NCBI RefSeq assembly: GCF_004348995.1
Contig: NZ_SMKQ01000011.1
Coordinates: forward strand, 24,206-88,205
DNA: 64,000 nucleotides
Source: Nonomuraea terrae
GTDB taxonomy: Bacteria; Actinomycetota; Actinomycetes; Streptosporangiales; Streptosporangiaceae
Direction of reading: 5' to 3'
Shown here: piece by piece, positions 16,969-25,226 of the stretch
How positions within the stretch are numbered: position 1 is the first letter of the stretch
Layout of the letters: every line of letters starts with the position of its first letter
Translations under genes and position numbers: made by a program
Notes under the pieces: generated by a model
What the model saw: only the letters and a program-made list of their open reading frames with translations
Told to the model about the DNA's origin: nothing
The model's database searches: none

Positions 16969-17681
16969 TTTCTGCGGCCTCTCGCGATCGACAGCCGGTA
17001 GTCGTAGCGGTCGGCGCGGTACAGGCTGATCGCGCGCTCCACCACCCGGCCGCGCGCGTCGTGCGTCACCCGTGAGACGCGCAGCGCCGGGAAGTTGTTC
17101 GGCACGCCGAGCAGCTCCGCCTGCTCACGGTTGACGACCGTGGCCGAGATCGTCTGGTCGGCGTGCTCGGGCGCGGCGCCGGCCGCCTCCAGCACGTCGT
17201 ACAGGCTCTCCACCTGTCCCCGCGAGGCCAGGTCCGGCACCAGGTGCTCGGGCACCCAGGCGTTCTCCAGGCACATCGGCTCGCCGTCGGCGGTGCGCAG
17301 CCGGGTGATGTGCACCACCGGCGTGCCGGGCTCCACGAACAGGTCGCGGGCCACGTCGATCTCGGCGGGCTCGCTCTCCAGCCGCAGCAGCTTGCCGCCC
17401 GGCACCATGCGCCGGGCCCTGATGTCCTCGCTGAACGAGCTGAACGTCAGCGACTTGGTGATCTTCCCTGAGTCGGTGACGAACGTGCCCGCCCCCTGGA
17501 CGCGGTAGACGCGCCCGTCGCGCACCAGGCCCTCCACGGCCTGACGCACGGTCATGCGGCTCACGCCGTAGCGCTGCATCAGCTCCCGCTCGCTCGGCAA
17601 CGGGTCGTGCGGCGCCATGTTCGTGTCGATGAGCTCGGCGAGAACGCGCCGGAGCGTCTCGTACTTGGTCTCCTGCGTCAT
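16965..17681 (-). CDS. GntR family (HutC/DasR subfamily) transcriptional regulator of the glycan locus
   Basis: A 238-residue regulator. The winged helix occupies residues about 8-70, with the recognition helix SRMTVRQAVEGLV and wing VYRVQGAGTFV; the rest is a UTRA ligand domain ending RVVERAISLYRADRYDYRL. This is the HutC/DasR type, which senses phosphorylated amino sugars in known cases. The gene is within the ABC importer operon (ATGA overlap with the permease), so it likely controls its own operon. DasR-like palindromes at both ends of the locus are its probable targets. Confidence 0.9.
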   Translation of the reverse strand: MTQETKYETLRRVLAELIDTNMAPHDPLPSERELMQRYGVSRMTVRQAVEGLVRDGRVYRVQGAGTFVTDSGKITKSLTFSSFSEDIRARRMVPGGKLLRLESEPAEIDVARDLFVEPGTPVVHITRLRTADGEPMCLENAWVPEHLVPDLASRGQVESLYDVLEAAGAAPEHADQTISATVVNREQAELLGVPNNFPALRVSRVTHDARGRVVERAISLYRADRYDYRLSIARGRRK

Positions 17682-18523
17682 CCTTTGACCGCTCCCTCTC
17701 CGACGCCCCGGAAGAAGAATCTCTGCAGGGCGAAGAACAACGCCAGCAACGGAACAACCGCGATCATTGTGCCCGCCGCGATGACCCGCTGGTCCGCGGT
17801 GAACGTCCCCGACAGGTACTGGATGCCCACGGTCAGCGTGTAGTTGTCCGGGGTGGACAGCACGATGAGCGGCCACAGGAACTCGTCCCAGGCGAAGACG
17901 AAGCTGAAGATCGCGACCACGGCGAGCGTGCCGCGCACCGACGGCAGGGCGACGCGCCAGAACCGCTGCCATTCGCCGGCCCCGTCGAGCATCGCCGCCT
18001 CCTCCACCTCCATCGGCAGGTTGAGGAAGCCGTTACGGCACAGCAGCACCGACAGGCCGGTCACCGCGGTCGGCAGCACCACCCCGAGCAGGGTGTCGAC
18101 CAGGCCCAGCGACCGCGAGGTGAGGAAGACCGACACCATGATGACCTCGAACGGGATGATCATCGTGCCCAGGAACGCGGCGAAGACGAGCTTGCGGCCC
18201 CTGAAGTTCATCCTGGCCAGCGCGTAGCCGGCCATGGCGCCGAACACGCAGTTCGTGACGGCCGAGAGCACGGCCACGACCAGGGAGTTGAGGCCGTAGC
18301 GCCAGACGGGCACCGTGTCGGCGGCCTTGGCGTAGTTGCGCAGGGTGGGCTCGTCCGGCCACAGGTCGGGCGGGTAGCTGAAGATGCTCTCGCCCAGCCC
18401 CTTGAGCGAGGTGGACAACTGCCAGGCGAACGGGCCGATCAGCACCACGAGGACCACGAGCAGCAGCAGGTAGCGGACGGTCCGGCCGGCGATCCGGCGG
18501 GCCGCCGCGAGGGCGGGGGTCAC
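17678..18523 (-). CDS. Carbohydrate ABC transporter permease (MalG type)
   Basis: A 281-residue CUT1 permease with six predicted membrane helices. The cytoplasmic EAA loop reads EEAAMLDGAGEWQRFWRVALP and the C-terminus ends RFFFRGVGEGAVKG, typical of MalG-like subunits. The GTG start overlaps the other permease's stop (GTGA); its own stop overlaps the GntR start. No ATPase gene is in the operon, so a shared MsiK-type ATPase elsewhere probably powers it, as is common in actinomycetes. Confidence 0.92.
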   Translation of the reverse strand: MTPALAAARRIAGRTVRYLLLLVVLVVLIGPFAWQLSTSLKGLGESIFSYPPDLWPDEPTLRNYAKAADTVPVWRYGLNSLVVAVLSAVTNCVFGAMAGYALARMNFRGRKLVFAAFLGTMIIPFEVIMVSVFLTSRSLGLVDTLLGVVLPTAVTGLSVLLCRNGFLNLPMEVEEAAMLDGAGEWQRFWRVALPSVRGTLAVVAIFSFVFAWDEFLWPLIVLSTPDNYTLTVGIQYLSGTFTADQRVIAAGTMIAVVPLLALFFALQRFFFRGVGEGAVKG

Positions 18524-19398
18524 AGGCTCTCCTCCCGTCGGTTGAGCCGGGTGACCAGCAGCGAGAAGCCGAGCGTGGCGAAGAAGAGCACCAGGCTCAT
18601 CGCCGAGGCGTAGCCGGCCTCGCCGCCCAGGCCGAGCCCGGCTTCGCGGATGTAGTAGACGATGCTGGCGGCCTGGCCGCCGGGGCCGGCCGAGCCGTTG
18701 CCGAGCACGTAGATCTCGGCGAACACCTTCGCGGAGGCGACCGCCGCCAGCGTGCCCACGAGCACCATGGTCGGGCGGATGGCCGGCACCGTCACCGACC
18801 AGAACCTGCGGACCGCGCCCGCGCCGTCCACCTGGGCGGCCTCGTGGTGCTCGCGCGGCACGTTCGCCAGAGCGGCCAGGTAGACGACCATGTAGTAGCC
18901 GAGCCCCTTCCAGATCGTCACGCCGATCGCGCTGAGCAGCAGCAGGTCGGCGTCGGTCAGGAAGGGCAGCGGCTCGCTGATCAGGTGCAGGCCGCGCAGC
19001 GCGGCGTTGACCAGGCCGTCGCTCGACAGCAGCCACGACCAGATCAGGCCGACGACCACCATGGAGGCGACGACCGGCGAGTAGAACAGCGCGCGGAAGA
19101 ACCCGACGGCGAAGATCTTCTTCTCCACCAGCAGCGCCAGCAGCAGCGGCAGCGTGACCATCGCGGGGACGCAGACGACGACGTACAACCCGGTGTTGCG
19201 CAGCGCCTGCCAGAAGCGTTCGTCCTCGGCCAGCCGGGAGAAGTTCTCCAGGCCGGTGAACGTGCCGCCGCCCAGCGTCGTGGCGTTGGTGAAGGCCAGC
19301 ACGGCCGTGTTGACGAACGGCCCGAGCGAGAAGACGAGCGCGACCACCAGGGCCGGGGCGACGAACAACCATGGGGTGGCCGGTCGGCGGCCGATCAT
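18520..19398 (-). CDS. Carbohydrate ABC transporter permease (MalF type)
   Basis: A 292-residue CUT1 permease with six hydrophobic segments; the EAA loop reads HHEAAQVDGAGAVRRFWSVTVP. It begins MIGRRPATPWLFVAPAL, a usual MalF-like N-terminus. It lies 61 bases downstream of the binding-protein gene and pairs with the next permease to form the membrane channel of the importer. Confidence 0.92.
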   Translation of the reverse strand: MIGRRPATPWLFVAPALVVALVFSLGPFVNTAVLAFTNATTLGGGTFTGLENFSRLAEDERFWQALRNTGLYVVVCVPAMVTLPLLLALLVEKKIFAVGFFRALFYSPVVASMVVVGLIWSWLLSSDGLVNAALRGLHLISEPLPFLTDADLLLLSAIGVTIWKGLGYYMVVYLAALANVPREHHEAAQVDGAGAVRRFWSVTVPAIRPTMVLVGTLAAVASAKVFAEIYVLGNGSAGPGGQAASIVYYIREAGLGLGGEAGYASAMSLVLFFATLGFSLLVTRLNRREESL

Positions 19399-19459
19399 GG
19401 GAGGACCTTTCGTGAGGAGCGGGCCGGTCCCGGCGCGGACGTCCGGGACCGGGGCGGGA

Positions 19460-20755
19460 TCAGGAGCCGGTGATCTGGCCGGCCTCCTCCACCGCCTGGT
19501 CCAGCGCCTCCTTGGCGCTCAGCTCGCCCTGCAGCGCGAGCTGGACCTTGCCGACGACCATCTTCTTGACCCGGTCGTCGTACTCCACGGGGGTCAGGTT
19601 CGCGGCGTTCTGCATCGCGGCGGCCGACAGCTTGCGCGCCTCGCCCTCGGGCGTGCCGTCGCTCGACGCGAAGTACGGGTCCTTCAGCGCCTCGCTCACG
19701 CTCGGCAGCACCGTGGTGACCTTGGCGAAGGCGAGCTGGTTCGCGCCGTCGGTCATGTACTTGGCGAACTTGATGGCGGCCGCCTGGTTCGGGCTGGACT
19801 TCGGCACCAGCAGGCCCATCACCGACATGTTCGCCACGCCGTCGGGGCCGGTGATCTGGGGGCCGACGCCGGTCGCCGCGGCGATGTCCGGGGCGTTCTC
19901 CTTGACGATCGTCAGGAAGTTCGGCCCGCTCGGGTAGAGCGCGATCTTGCCGGCCTGGTAGGCCTCGTTCTCCTTGGCGTGGTCCTGGGTGAGGGAGTCC
20001 TTGGCGAACGCGCCGTCCTGGTAGAGCTTGGCCAGCCGCTCGACGTGGGCGACCGCCTCGGGGGTGTTGAACGCCCACGAGCCGCTCTCGTCCAGCATCG
20101 GGACGCCGAGCTTGGCCAGGTCGGTGTGGAAGCGGTTCTCCAGCGCGGGGTGCAGCCCGTAGAAGTCGCCCTTGCCCTTTTCGGCGATCTTCTCCGCGGT
20201 GGCGTAGAGCTCGTCCAGCGTCGCCGGCGGCTTGTCCGGGTCCAGGCCCGCCTGCTCGAAGAGCTTCTTGTTGTACATGGTCACCTCGGAGGTGAGGTAC
20301 CAGGGGAAGCCGAACGAGCCGGTCAGGCCGCGCACCTTGAAGGCGTCCCAGGCGCCGGGCACGTACAGGGGCTTGGCGTCGGCCGCCGCGCTCTCCAGGT
20401 CGACGAAGACACCCTGGGCCTCCAGCGGCTGGGCGAAGCTGGGGTTGAGGTTGACGACGTCGGGCAGCTTGCCGGCTGCCGCGTCGGCGACCAGCTTCTC
20501 CTGTGCGCCCTGGAAGGGGATGTCGACCCACTCGACGTCGATGTCCTTGTTCGCCGACTCGAACGCGGCCACCGTCTTCTCGATGTAGTCGGTGAACGTC
20601 GGCTTGAGCTGCAGGGTCTGGAAAACGATCTTCGCGGGGCCGGTCGACTGCTGCTGCGGGGTCTGCTGCTCGGCGCCGCCGAGGCCGCAGGCGGACACGG
20701 CCAGGGCGAGCCCGGCCAGGCCGGCGGCCAGCCGGACGGGAACGGTCGTACGCAT
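19460..20755 (-). CDS. Sugar ABC transporter solute-binding lipoprotein
   Basis: A 431-residue family 1 extracellular binding protein. A lipoprotein signal ends LAVSAC, followed by a Gln-rich linker and then a typical KIVFQTLQLKPTF start. FGFPWYLTSEVTMYNKKLFEQAG and LPSVSEALKDPYF are usual binding-protein stretches. The ATG at 20755 follows a GGAG seven bases away; an in-frame upstream ATG at 20836 lacks a ribosome site and overlaps the operators. First gene of the importer operon. It should capture oligosaccharides released by the two secreted glycosylhydrolases. Confidence 0.92.
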   Translation of the reverse strand: MRTTVPVRLAAGLAGLALAVSACGLGGAEQQTPQQQSTGPAKIVFQTLQLKPTFTDYIEKTVAAFESANKDIDVEWVDIPFQGAQEKLVADAAAGKLPDVVNLNPSFAQPLEAQGVFVDLESAAADAKPLYVPGAWDAFKVRGLTGSFGFPWYLTSEVTMYNKKLFEQAGLDPDKPPATLDELYATAEKIAEKGKGDFYGLHPALENRFHTDLAKLGVPMLDESGSWAFNTPEAVAHVERLAKLYQDGAFAKDSLTQDHAKENEAYQAGKIALYPSGPNFLTIVKENAPDIAAATGVGPQITGPDGVANMSVMGLLVPKSSPNQAAAIKFAKYMTDGANQLAFAKVTTVLPSVSEALKDPYFASSDGTPEGEARKLSAAAMQNAANLTPVEYDDRVKKMVVGKVQLALQGELSAKEALDQAVEEAGQITGS

Positions 20756-20782
20756 GGTGCTCCAGGGGGGAGGGGTGGGCGA

Positions 20783-20798
20783 AGTGGTCCGTACCACT
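20783..20798. promoter_or_regulatory. DasR-like (HutC-GntR) operator
   Basis: AGTGGTCCGTACCACT has half-sites matching in seven of eight positions and differs by one base from the perfect site at 7187. It lies 28 bases upstream of the binding-protein start and in the divergent promoter region of the second glycosylhydrolase. Confidence 0.72.
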
Positions 20799-20858
20799 AG
20801 CCGGAAAGTGTGGACGTACTGGCAATTACCTGTCAATATGCTGCCTGATCGATTCGGA

Positions 20859-20874
20859 ATCTGTCCGTACCACT
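20859..20874. promoter_or_regulatory. Second operator-like site in the divergent promoter
   Basis: ATCTGTCCGTACCACT keeps one half-site (GTACCACT) identical to the site at 20783 and degenerates in the other. It lies 67 bases upstream of the plus-strand glycosylhydrolase start. One strong and one weak site in each of the two promoter regions is a repeated arrangement. Confidence 0.55.
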
Positions 20875-20940
20875 TCTTTCAATGGTCTGGGCCCCGCGTG
20901 CCCCACGGCCGGCATCGATCCCCCTTGAGATGGGAGTCCT

Positions 20941-22644
20941 ATGCGGATGCTCACCCCCCACGCCCTGCGCGGACGGCTCGTCGCCGCGGCCTGCCTGGCG
21001 GTCGCGCTCGTCGTGTCCCTGGCCCCGCCGGCGAGCGCCTCACCGCCCGCGGACCGGGCGCGCCACGCACTCCTGGAAAGCCTGTACGGCCACGCGTACT
21101 GGAATTCGCGGATCCTCTGGTACGACCTCGCGGCGAACCTGAAGCGGCTCGACACCCGCGCGGAGGTGCGCGACATCGTCGCCAAGACCGCGCAGGCCGG
21201 CTTCGACACCGTCGTGGTGGACGTGAAGAACTACACCGGCTACGTCGCCTACGACTCGGCGATCGCGCCGCACCTGTCCACCACGAAGATCCCGTCGTAC
21301 CAGGGCTATCCGGCCGGCTACGACCTGCTGCGCACCGTGATCGAGGAGGGTCACGCGGCCGGGCTCGACGTGATCGCCGCGGTCAACGTCTTCAGCGAGG
21401 GCCAGAACACCTACAAGGACGGGCCGGCCTTCGAACACCCCGAGTGGCAGACCAGGTACCAGCACGCCAGGCGGGTGGTGACCGCGCCCAGCGGGGCGAC
21501 GCACCCGCTGTCCGGAGTCGACGGCGCGCGCGGTGACCAGCAGCTCGTCGCCTTCACCCCGGCGGCGTACGAGGTCTCGCCGGCGAACCAGTGGGGTGTC
21601 GAGGCGCAGGTGCGCGACGGCGTGGTCACCCAGCTGACCGACCGGCGCGGCGGCGCCCCCGCGGTGGCGGTGCCCGACGACGGGTACGTGCTGTCCGGCC
21701 ACGGAGCCGCGGCCGACTGGCTGCTCGCCCACCTAAACGTGGGCGACGAGGCCGGCGTCTCCGCCGAGACCTCGATCGTCCCCGCCGCCGAGTACCCGAC
21801 CTCCTCCACGTTCGTCAACCCGATCAACCCGGACGTGCAGCGGTACGAGCTGAGCGTGATCGAGGAGATCGCCCGCGAGTACGACGTGGACGGCATCTCA
21901 CTGGACCGCACCCGCTACTCCAACGTCGACGCCGACTTCAGCGACGCCAGCCGGCAGGCGTTCGAGCGCTACCTCGGCAGCGAGGTGCGGAACTGGCCCT
22001 CCGACGTGTTCCGGTACGAGCTGGACGGCTTCACCCAGAAGCGCGTCGAGGGCCAGCTCTACAAGAAGTGGATCGAGTGGCGGGCGGGCAACATCGGCGC
22101 GTTCTTCGAGCGTGCCGAGCGGCTCGTCCACGGCATCGACCCCGGCCTGATCTACACCGACTACGTCGGGGCCTGGTATCCCGAGTACTACGCGGAAGGG
22201 GTCAACTGGGGCAGCCGCCATTACCACCCGCCGTACGCGTGGGCGAGCGAGGACTACCACCGCACCGGGTACGCGGAGACGATGGACTTCCTGATGACCG
22301 GGACGTACTTCACGGCCATCACGAAGGACGAGGCGGTGGCCGAGGGCCAGCCGGCCCCGTGGTACTCCGTGGAGGGCTCCGCCGAGCTCGCCACCGAGGC
22401 GATCGACGAGGCCACGTTCACCTACGCGAGCCTCTACCTCCTGCAGTACGAGGGCGATCCGGACAAGTTCCGCCGCGCGCTGCGGATGGCGCTGGACAAG
22501 ACGCACGGCATCATGCTCTTCGACCTCGTCTACCTGGAGCAGTACGACTGGTGGGACGTGGTCGCGGACGAGTTCGGCCACGGCCCGCACCGCCCCCCGC
22601 ACGAGAACCCGGCCTACCGGGCCATGCTCACCAACGACCGCTGA
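20941..22644 (+). CDS. Secreted family 10-like glycosylhydrolase
   Basis: A 567-residue protein with a signal peptide ending near PASAS. The catalytic barrel includes FDTVVVDVKNYTGYVAY, DVIAAVNVFSEGQNT and YDVDGISLDRTRYSN, matching GHL10-type enzymes. An inserted beta domain contains YVLSGHGAAADWLLAHLNVG, similar to the domain in the interrupted paralogue at 7297. A GGGAG lies just before the ATG. It probably cuts an extracellular polysaccharide; the family has few characterised members and the linkage is unknown. Divergent from the importer with shared operators. Confidence 0.87.
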   Translation: MRMLTPHALRGRLVAAACLAVALVVSLAPPASASPPADRARHALLESLYGHAYWNSRILWYDLAANLKRLDTRAEVRDIVAKTAQAGFDTVVVDVKNYTGYVAYDSAIAPHLSTTKIPSYQGYPAGYDLLRTVIEEGHAAGLDVIAAVNVFSEGQNTYKDGPAFEHPEWQTRYQHARRVVTAPSGATHPLSGVDGARGDQQLVAFTPAAYEVSPANQWGVEAQVRDGVVTQLTDRRGGAPAVAVPDDGYVLSGHGAAADWLLAHLNVGDEAGVSAETSIVPAAEYPTSSTFVNPINPDVQRYELSVIEEIAREYDVDGISLDRTRYSNVDADFSDASRQAFERYLGSEVRNWPSDVFRYELDGFTQKRVEGQLYKKWIEWRAGNIGAFFERAERLVHGIDPGLIYTDYVGAWYPEYYAEGVNWGSRHYHPPYAWASEDYHRTGYAETMDFLMTGTYFTAITKDEAVAEGQPAPWYSVEGSAELATEAIDEATFTYASLYLLQYEGDPDKFRRALRMALDKTHGIMLFDLVYLEQYDWWDVVADEFGHGPHRPPHENPAYRAMLTNDR

Positions 22645-22672
22645 CCCAGCGGACGCGTCCACCCCTCACGCT

Positions 22673-22710
22673 GACCCGCGGCCTGCCCACGATCGGCAGG
22701 GCCGCGGGTC
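22673..22710 (+). terminator. Strong GC-rich hairpin after the second glycosylhydrolase
   Basis: GACCCGCGGCCTGCC pairs with GGCAGGGCCGCGGGTC around a seven-base loop, with a single bulge. It starts 29 bases after the stop codon. There is no T run, which is usual for actinobacterial terminators. The remaining bases to 22828 show nothing recognisable. Confidence 0.65.
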
Positions 22711-22828
22711 GAGGCGTGCGCGCGAGGGAAAACCCGCCCTGACCGACAGCTGGCGGCCTGGAAGACGCACGAGACCGTCGGTCCTGGCCTGGCTCAAGCG
22801 GCCACGAGAGGAATGCGCCGGGGCGCGG

Positions 22829-23293
22829 TCAGGTGGCGTCACCCACCTGTTCGGTCAGCCGCTCCAGACCGCTCTTGATGAGCCGCCCGTACTCGTCGTC
22901 GCCGAGCGCGCCGATCTGGGCCCGCGCCTGCTGGAGGTGCTCGCGGGCGCGGCCGAGATCGCCCAGCTTGCGATAGCACTCGCTCAGGTTGAGATGCAAC
23001 GACGGATACAGGCCGGCCACCGAAAGCGGCACCCCCGCTTGGGCCACCCGCTCATCGGTGATCAGGCCGACGGCGGCAAGCGCCCGCAGATCCCACATCA
23101 GCTCCTCGTGCACGTCGTCCTGCACGTCGGCCATCGAGTGGGCAAGGACGCAAACATGCAGCGGGTCGCCTTGCTCGCCGCCGATGTCGTCCCAGATCTG
23201 CGCGAACAGCTCGCGAGCGGCTTCGCGCTCACCTCGGTGGTGATGCAGCTCCACCCCCTGGCCGATCCGGGTGAGCGTCGGGTCGGTGTTCAT
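22829..23293 (-). CDS. Tetratricopeptide-repeat protein
   Basis: A 154-residue soluble protein beginning MNTDPTLTRIGQGVELHH. Helix pairs such as REAARELFAQIWDDIG, SLHLNLSECYRKLGDLGRAREHLQQAR and a final helix are TPR-like. It resembles small actinobacterial tetratricopeptide proteins of unknown role. An AGGAG lies eight bases before the ATG; longer upstream frames are unsupported. The 321-base gap 23294-23614 between it and the divergent TetR gene holds the operator listed next and otherwise no gene. Confidence 0.75.
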   Translation of the reverse strand: MNTDPTLTRIGQGVELHHHRGEREAARELFAQIWDDIGGEQGDPLHVCVLAHSMADVQDDVHEELMWDLRALAAVGLITDERVAQAGVPLSVAGLYPSLHLNLSECYRKLGDLGRAREHLQQARAQIGALGDDEYGRLIKSGLERLTEQVGDAT

Positions 23294-23553
23294 GAGCGGC
23301 TCCTTCTCCGGCGTGGTATCCGCGTGCCAGCCTACTTGGCTGACGTGGCTTGATGACCTTCGAATTTCTGGCCTGGCCAGGTCGCTCGACAACCCCGGAC
23401 GAGCGGCTTCCGCCGACGCGTCTCGGTGGAGTCCCCGCCACGAAAAGTGCCCGCAGCGACCCCTGGACGGCGGGGCATCCGGGGCCGGCCGCCGCTGATC
23501 CCTGCTCGACCAGCCGCCCCCAAGGCCCCATCCCCTCTCGCGCTGGACGTCTC

Positions 23554-23569
23554 CTATGCAACCGCATAG
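23554..23569. promoter_or_regulatory. Probable TetR operator
   Basis: CTATGC-AACC-GCATAG is a perfect inverted repeat 46-61 bases upstream of the TetR start. A further CTATGC half-site at 23594-23599 lies closer to the gene. Position and symmetry suggest autoregulation by the adjacent TetR protein. Confidence 0.6.
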
Positions 23570-23614
23570 CATCCTGTCCGCACGAACAATTCTCTATGCG
23601 AATGGACAGGAGCC

Positions 23615-24310
23615 ATGGGCAGTGACGACATCAGACCGGACCCTGAGGACCTGACCGCTCGCGCGCGGATCAGAGACGCGGCCCTGCGGCATTTCGGGGA
23701 GCACGGCTTCGAGAGGGCGACAACCCGGGCGATCGCCGAGACCGCGGGCGTCTCCCCGGGACTGCTGCGCCATCACTTCGGGTCCAAGCAGGCGCTGCGC
23801 GAGGCGTGCGACGCCCACCTGGTCAAGCTGATCAGCAGGATCAACGAGCAGGTAGGCGCCGACACGGCCGCCGGCGGCATGAACGGCGTGAACTACGTCG
23901 CGGCCTCCATGGCGGCCCTCGGCCCCTACCAGCGATACCTGGCGCGCGCCCTGACCGAGGGATGGGCCGAGCCGGTGTTCGACGCGATGGTCCAGATGAG
24001 CGAGCAGTGGCTCGCGGGGCTCGACGAGCGCCGCTCCGATCCTCCCTTCACCGACCGCAAGGCCAGGGCGACGGTGGGCACGGCGATGGCGCTGGCCGTC
24101 GGAATCCTCCGCCGACACGTGTCCCGAGGGCTGGGCGTCGACGTGTCCAGCCAGGAAGGCGCCCACCTGCTCGCCCTGACCGTGCTCGACCTCTACTCCC
24201 ACCCCTGGCTCAGCCCTGAGGAGGCCGCCGCGTACCGCGACGCCCTGGACAGGACCCGGACAGACCCCGGAGCCGCACTCCGTTCGCCCGAGGAGCATCC
24301 CGATGAGTGA
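23615..24310 (+). CDS. TetR family transcriptional regulator
   Basis: A 231-residue protein. The DNA-binding helix-turn-helix spans residues about 17-63 ([20 protein letters not shown], then [20 protein letters not shown]). The C-terminal helical domain is variable and would bind the ligand. An AGGAG precedes the ATG. Its 3' end overlaps the ABC ATPase by eight bases, so it is the first gene of a drug-exporter operon and probably represses it. Confidence 0.9.
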   Translation: MGSDDIRPDPEDLTARARIRDAALRHFGEHGFERATTRAIAETAGVSPGLLRHHFGSKQALREACDAHLVKLISRINEQVGADTAAGGMNGVNYVAASMAALGPYQRYLARALTEGWAEPVFDAMVQMSEQWLAGLDERRSDPPFTDRKARATVGTAMALAVGILRRHVSRGLGVDVSSQEGAHLLALTVLDLYSHPWLSPEEAAAYRDALDRTRTDPGAALRSPEEHPDE

Positions 24311-25226
24311 CGCGATGTCGGTAACAGGCCTGGTCAAGACGTTCGGCACCACCCGCGCGCTGGACGGGCTCGATCTCGTCGTGGGAACCGGAGAGGTGCA
24401 CGGCTTCCTGGGGCCCAACGGCGCGGGCAAGAGCACCGCGATCCGCATCCTGCTCGGCCTGCTTCGCGCCGACGCGGGCACCGCCCGGCTGCTCGGCGGC
24501 GATCCGTGGGCCGACGCGACGCGGCTGCACCGCAGGCTGGCCTACGTGCCCGGAGACGTCACGCTGTGGCCTCAGTTGTCCGGCGGCGAGGTGATCGACC
24601 TGCTCGGACGGCTGCGCGGCGGGCTCGACGAGCGGCGCCGCGCCGAGCTGCTGGAGCGCTTCGACCTGGACCCCCGCAAGAAGTGCCGTGCCTACTCCAA
24701 GGGCAACCGGCAGAAGGTCGCCCTGATCGCCGCGCTGGCCTCCGACGTCGAGCTGCTCATCCTCGACGAGCCCACCAGCGGTCTGGACCCCCTGATGGAG
24801 GAGGTCTTCCGCGAGACGGTACGCCAGGAGCAGCGCCGCGGAAACCGGACCGTACTGCTGTCCAGCCACATCCTGGCCGAGGTCGAGGCGCTGTGCGACC
24901 GGGTGACCATCATCAAGGACGGGCGCACGGTCGAAACCGGCACCCTGGCCGGCCTGCGCCATCTCACCCGCACCTCCATCCAGGCCGACCTGGCGGCGCC
25001 GCCGGAGGGGCTGGCCGGCCTGCCCGGCGTGCACGACCTGCGCACCGAGGGCAGCCGGGTGTGGTTCGACGTCGACACCACGGACCTGGACGCCGTGCTG
25101 CGCCACCTCACCGGCACCGGCGTACGCGGTCTTGTCAGCCGGCCCCCCACCCTGGAGGAGCTGTTCCTTCGGCACTACGACCGCACCGGCAGGAACGACG
25201 GGCGACAGGTAGGAGCGGCACGATGA
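24303..25226 (+). CDS. ABC-2 exporter ATP-binding protein
   Basis: A 307-residue ATPase: Walker [10 protein letters not shown] near residue 40, signature region [15 protein letters not shown] in place of LSGGQ, Walker [14 protein letters not shown] and switch [13 protein letters not shown]. The DRA-type C-terminal extension ends [15 protein letters not shown]. It is the drug/antibiotic-resistance type that pairs with a large membrane protein (next gene). The substrate is unknown; the TetR partner suggests a toxic small molecule. Confidence 0.92.
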   Translation: MSDAMSVTGLVKTFGTTRALDGLDLVVGTGEVHGFLGPNGAGKSTAIRILLGLLRADAGTARLLGGDPWADATRLHRRLAYVPGDVTLWPQLSGGEVIDLLGRLRGGLDERRRAELLERFDLDPRKKCRAYSKGNRQKVALIAALASDVELLILDEPTSGLDPLMEEVFRETVRQEQRRGNRTVLLSSHILAEVEALCDRVTIIKDGRTVETGTLAGLRHLTRTSIQADLAAPPEGLAGLPGVHDLRTEGSRVWFDVDTTDLDAVLRHLTGTGVRGLVSRPPTLEELFLRHYDRTGRNDGRQVGAAR

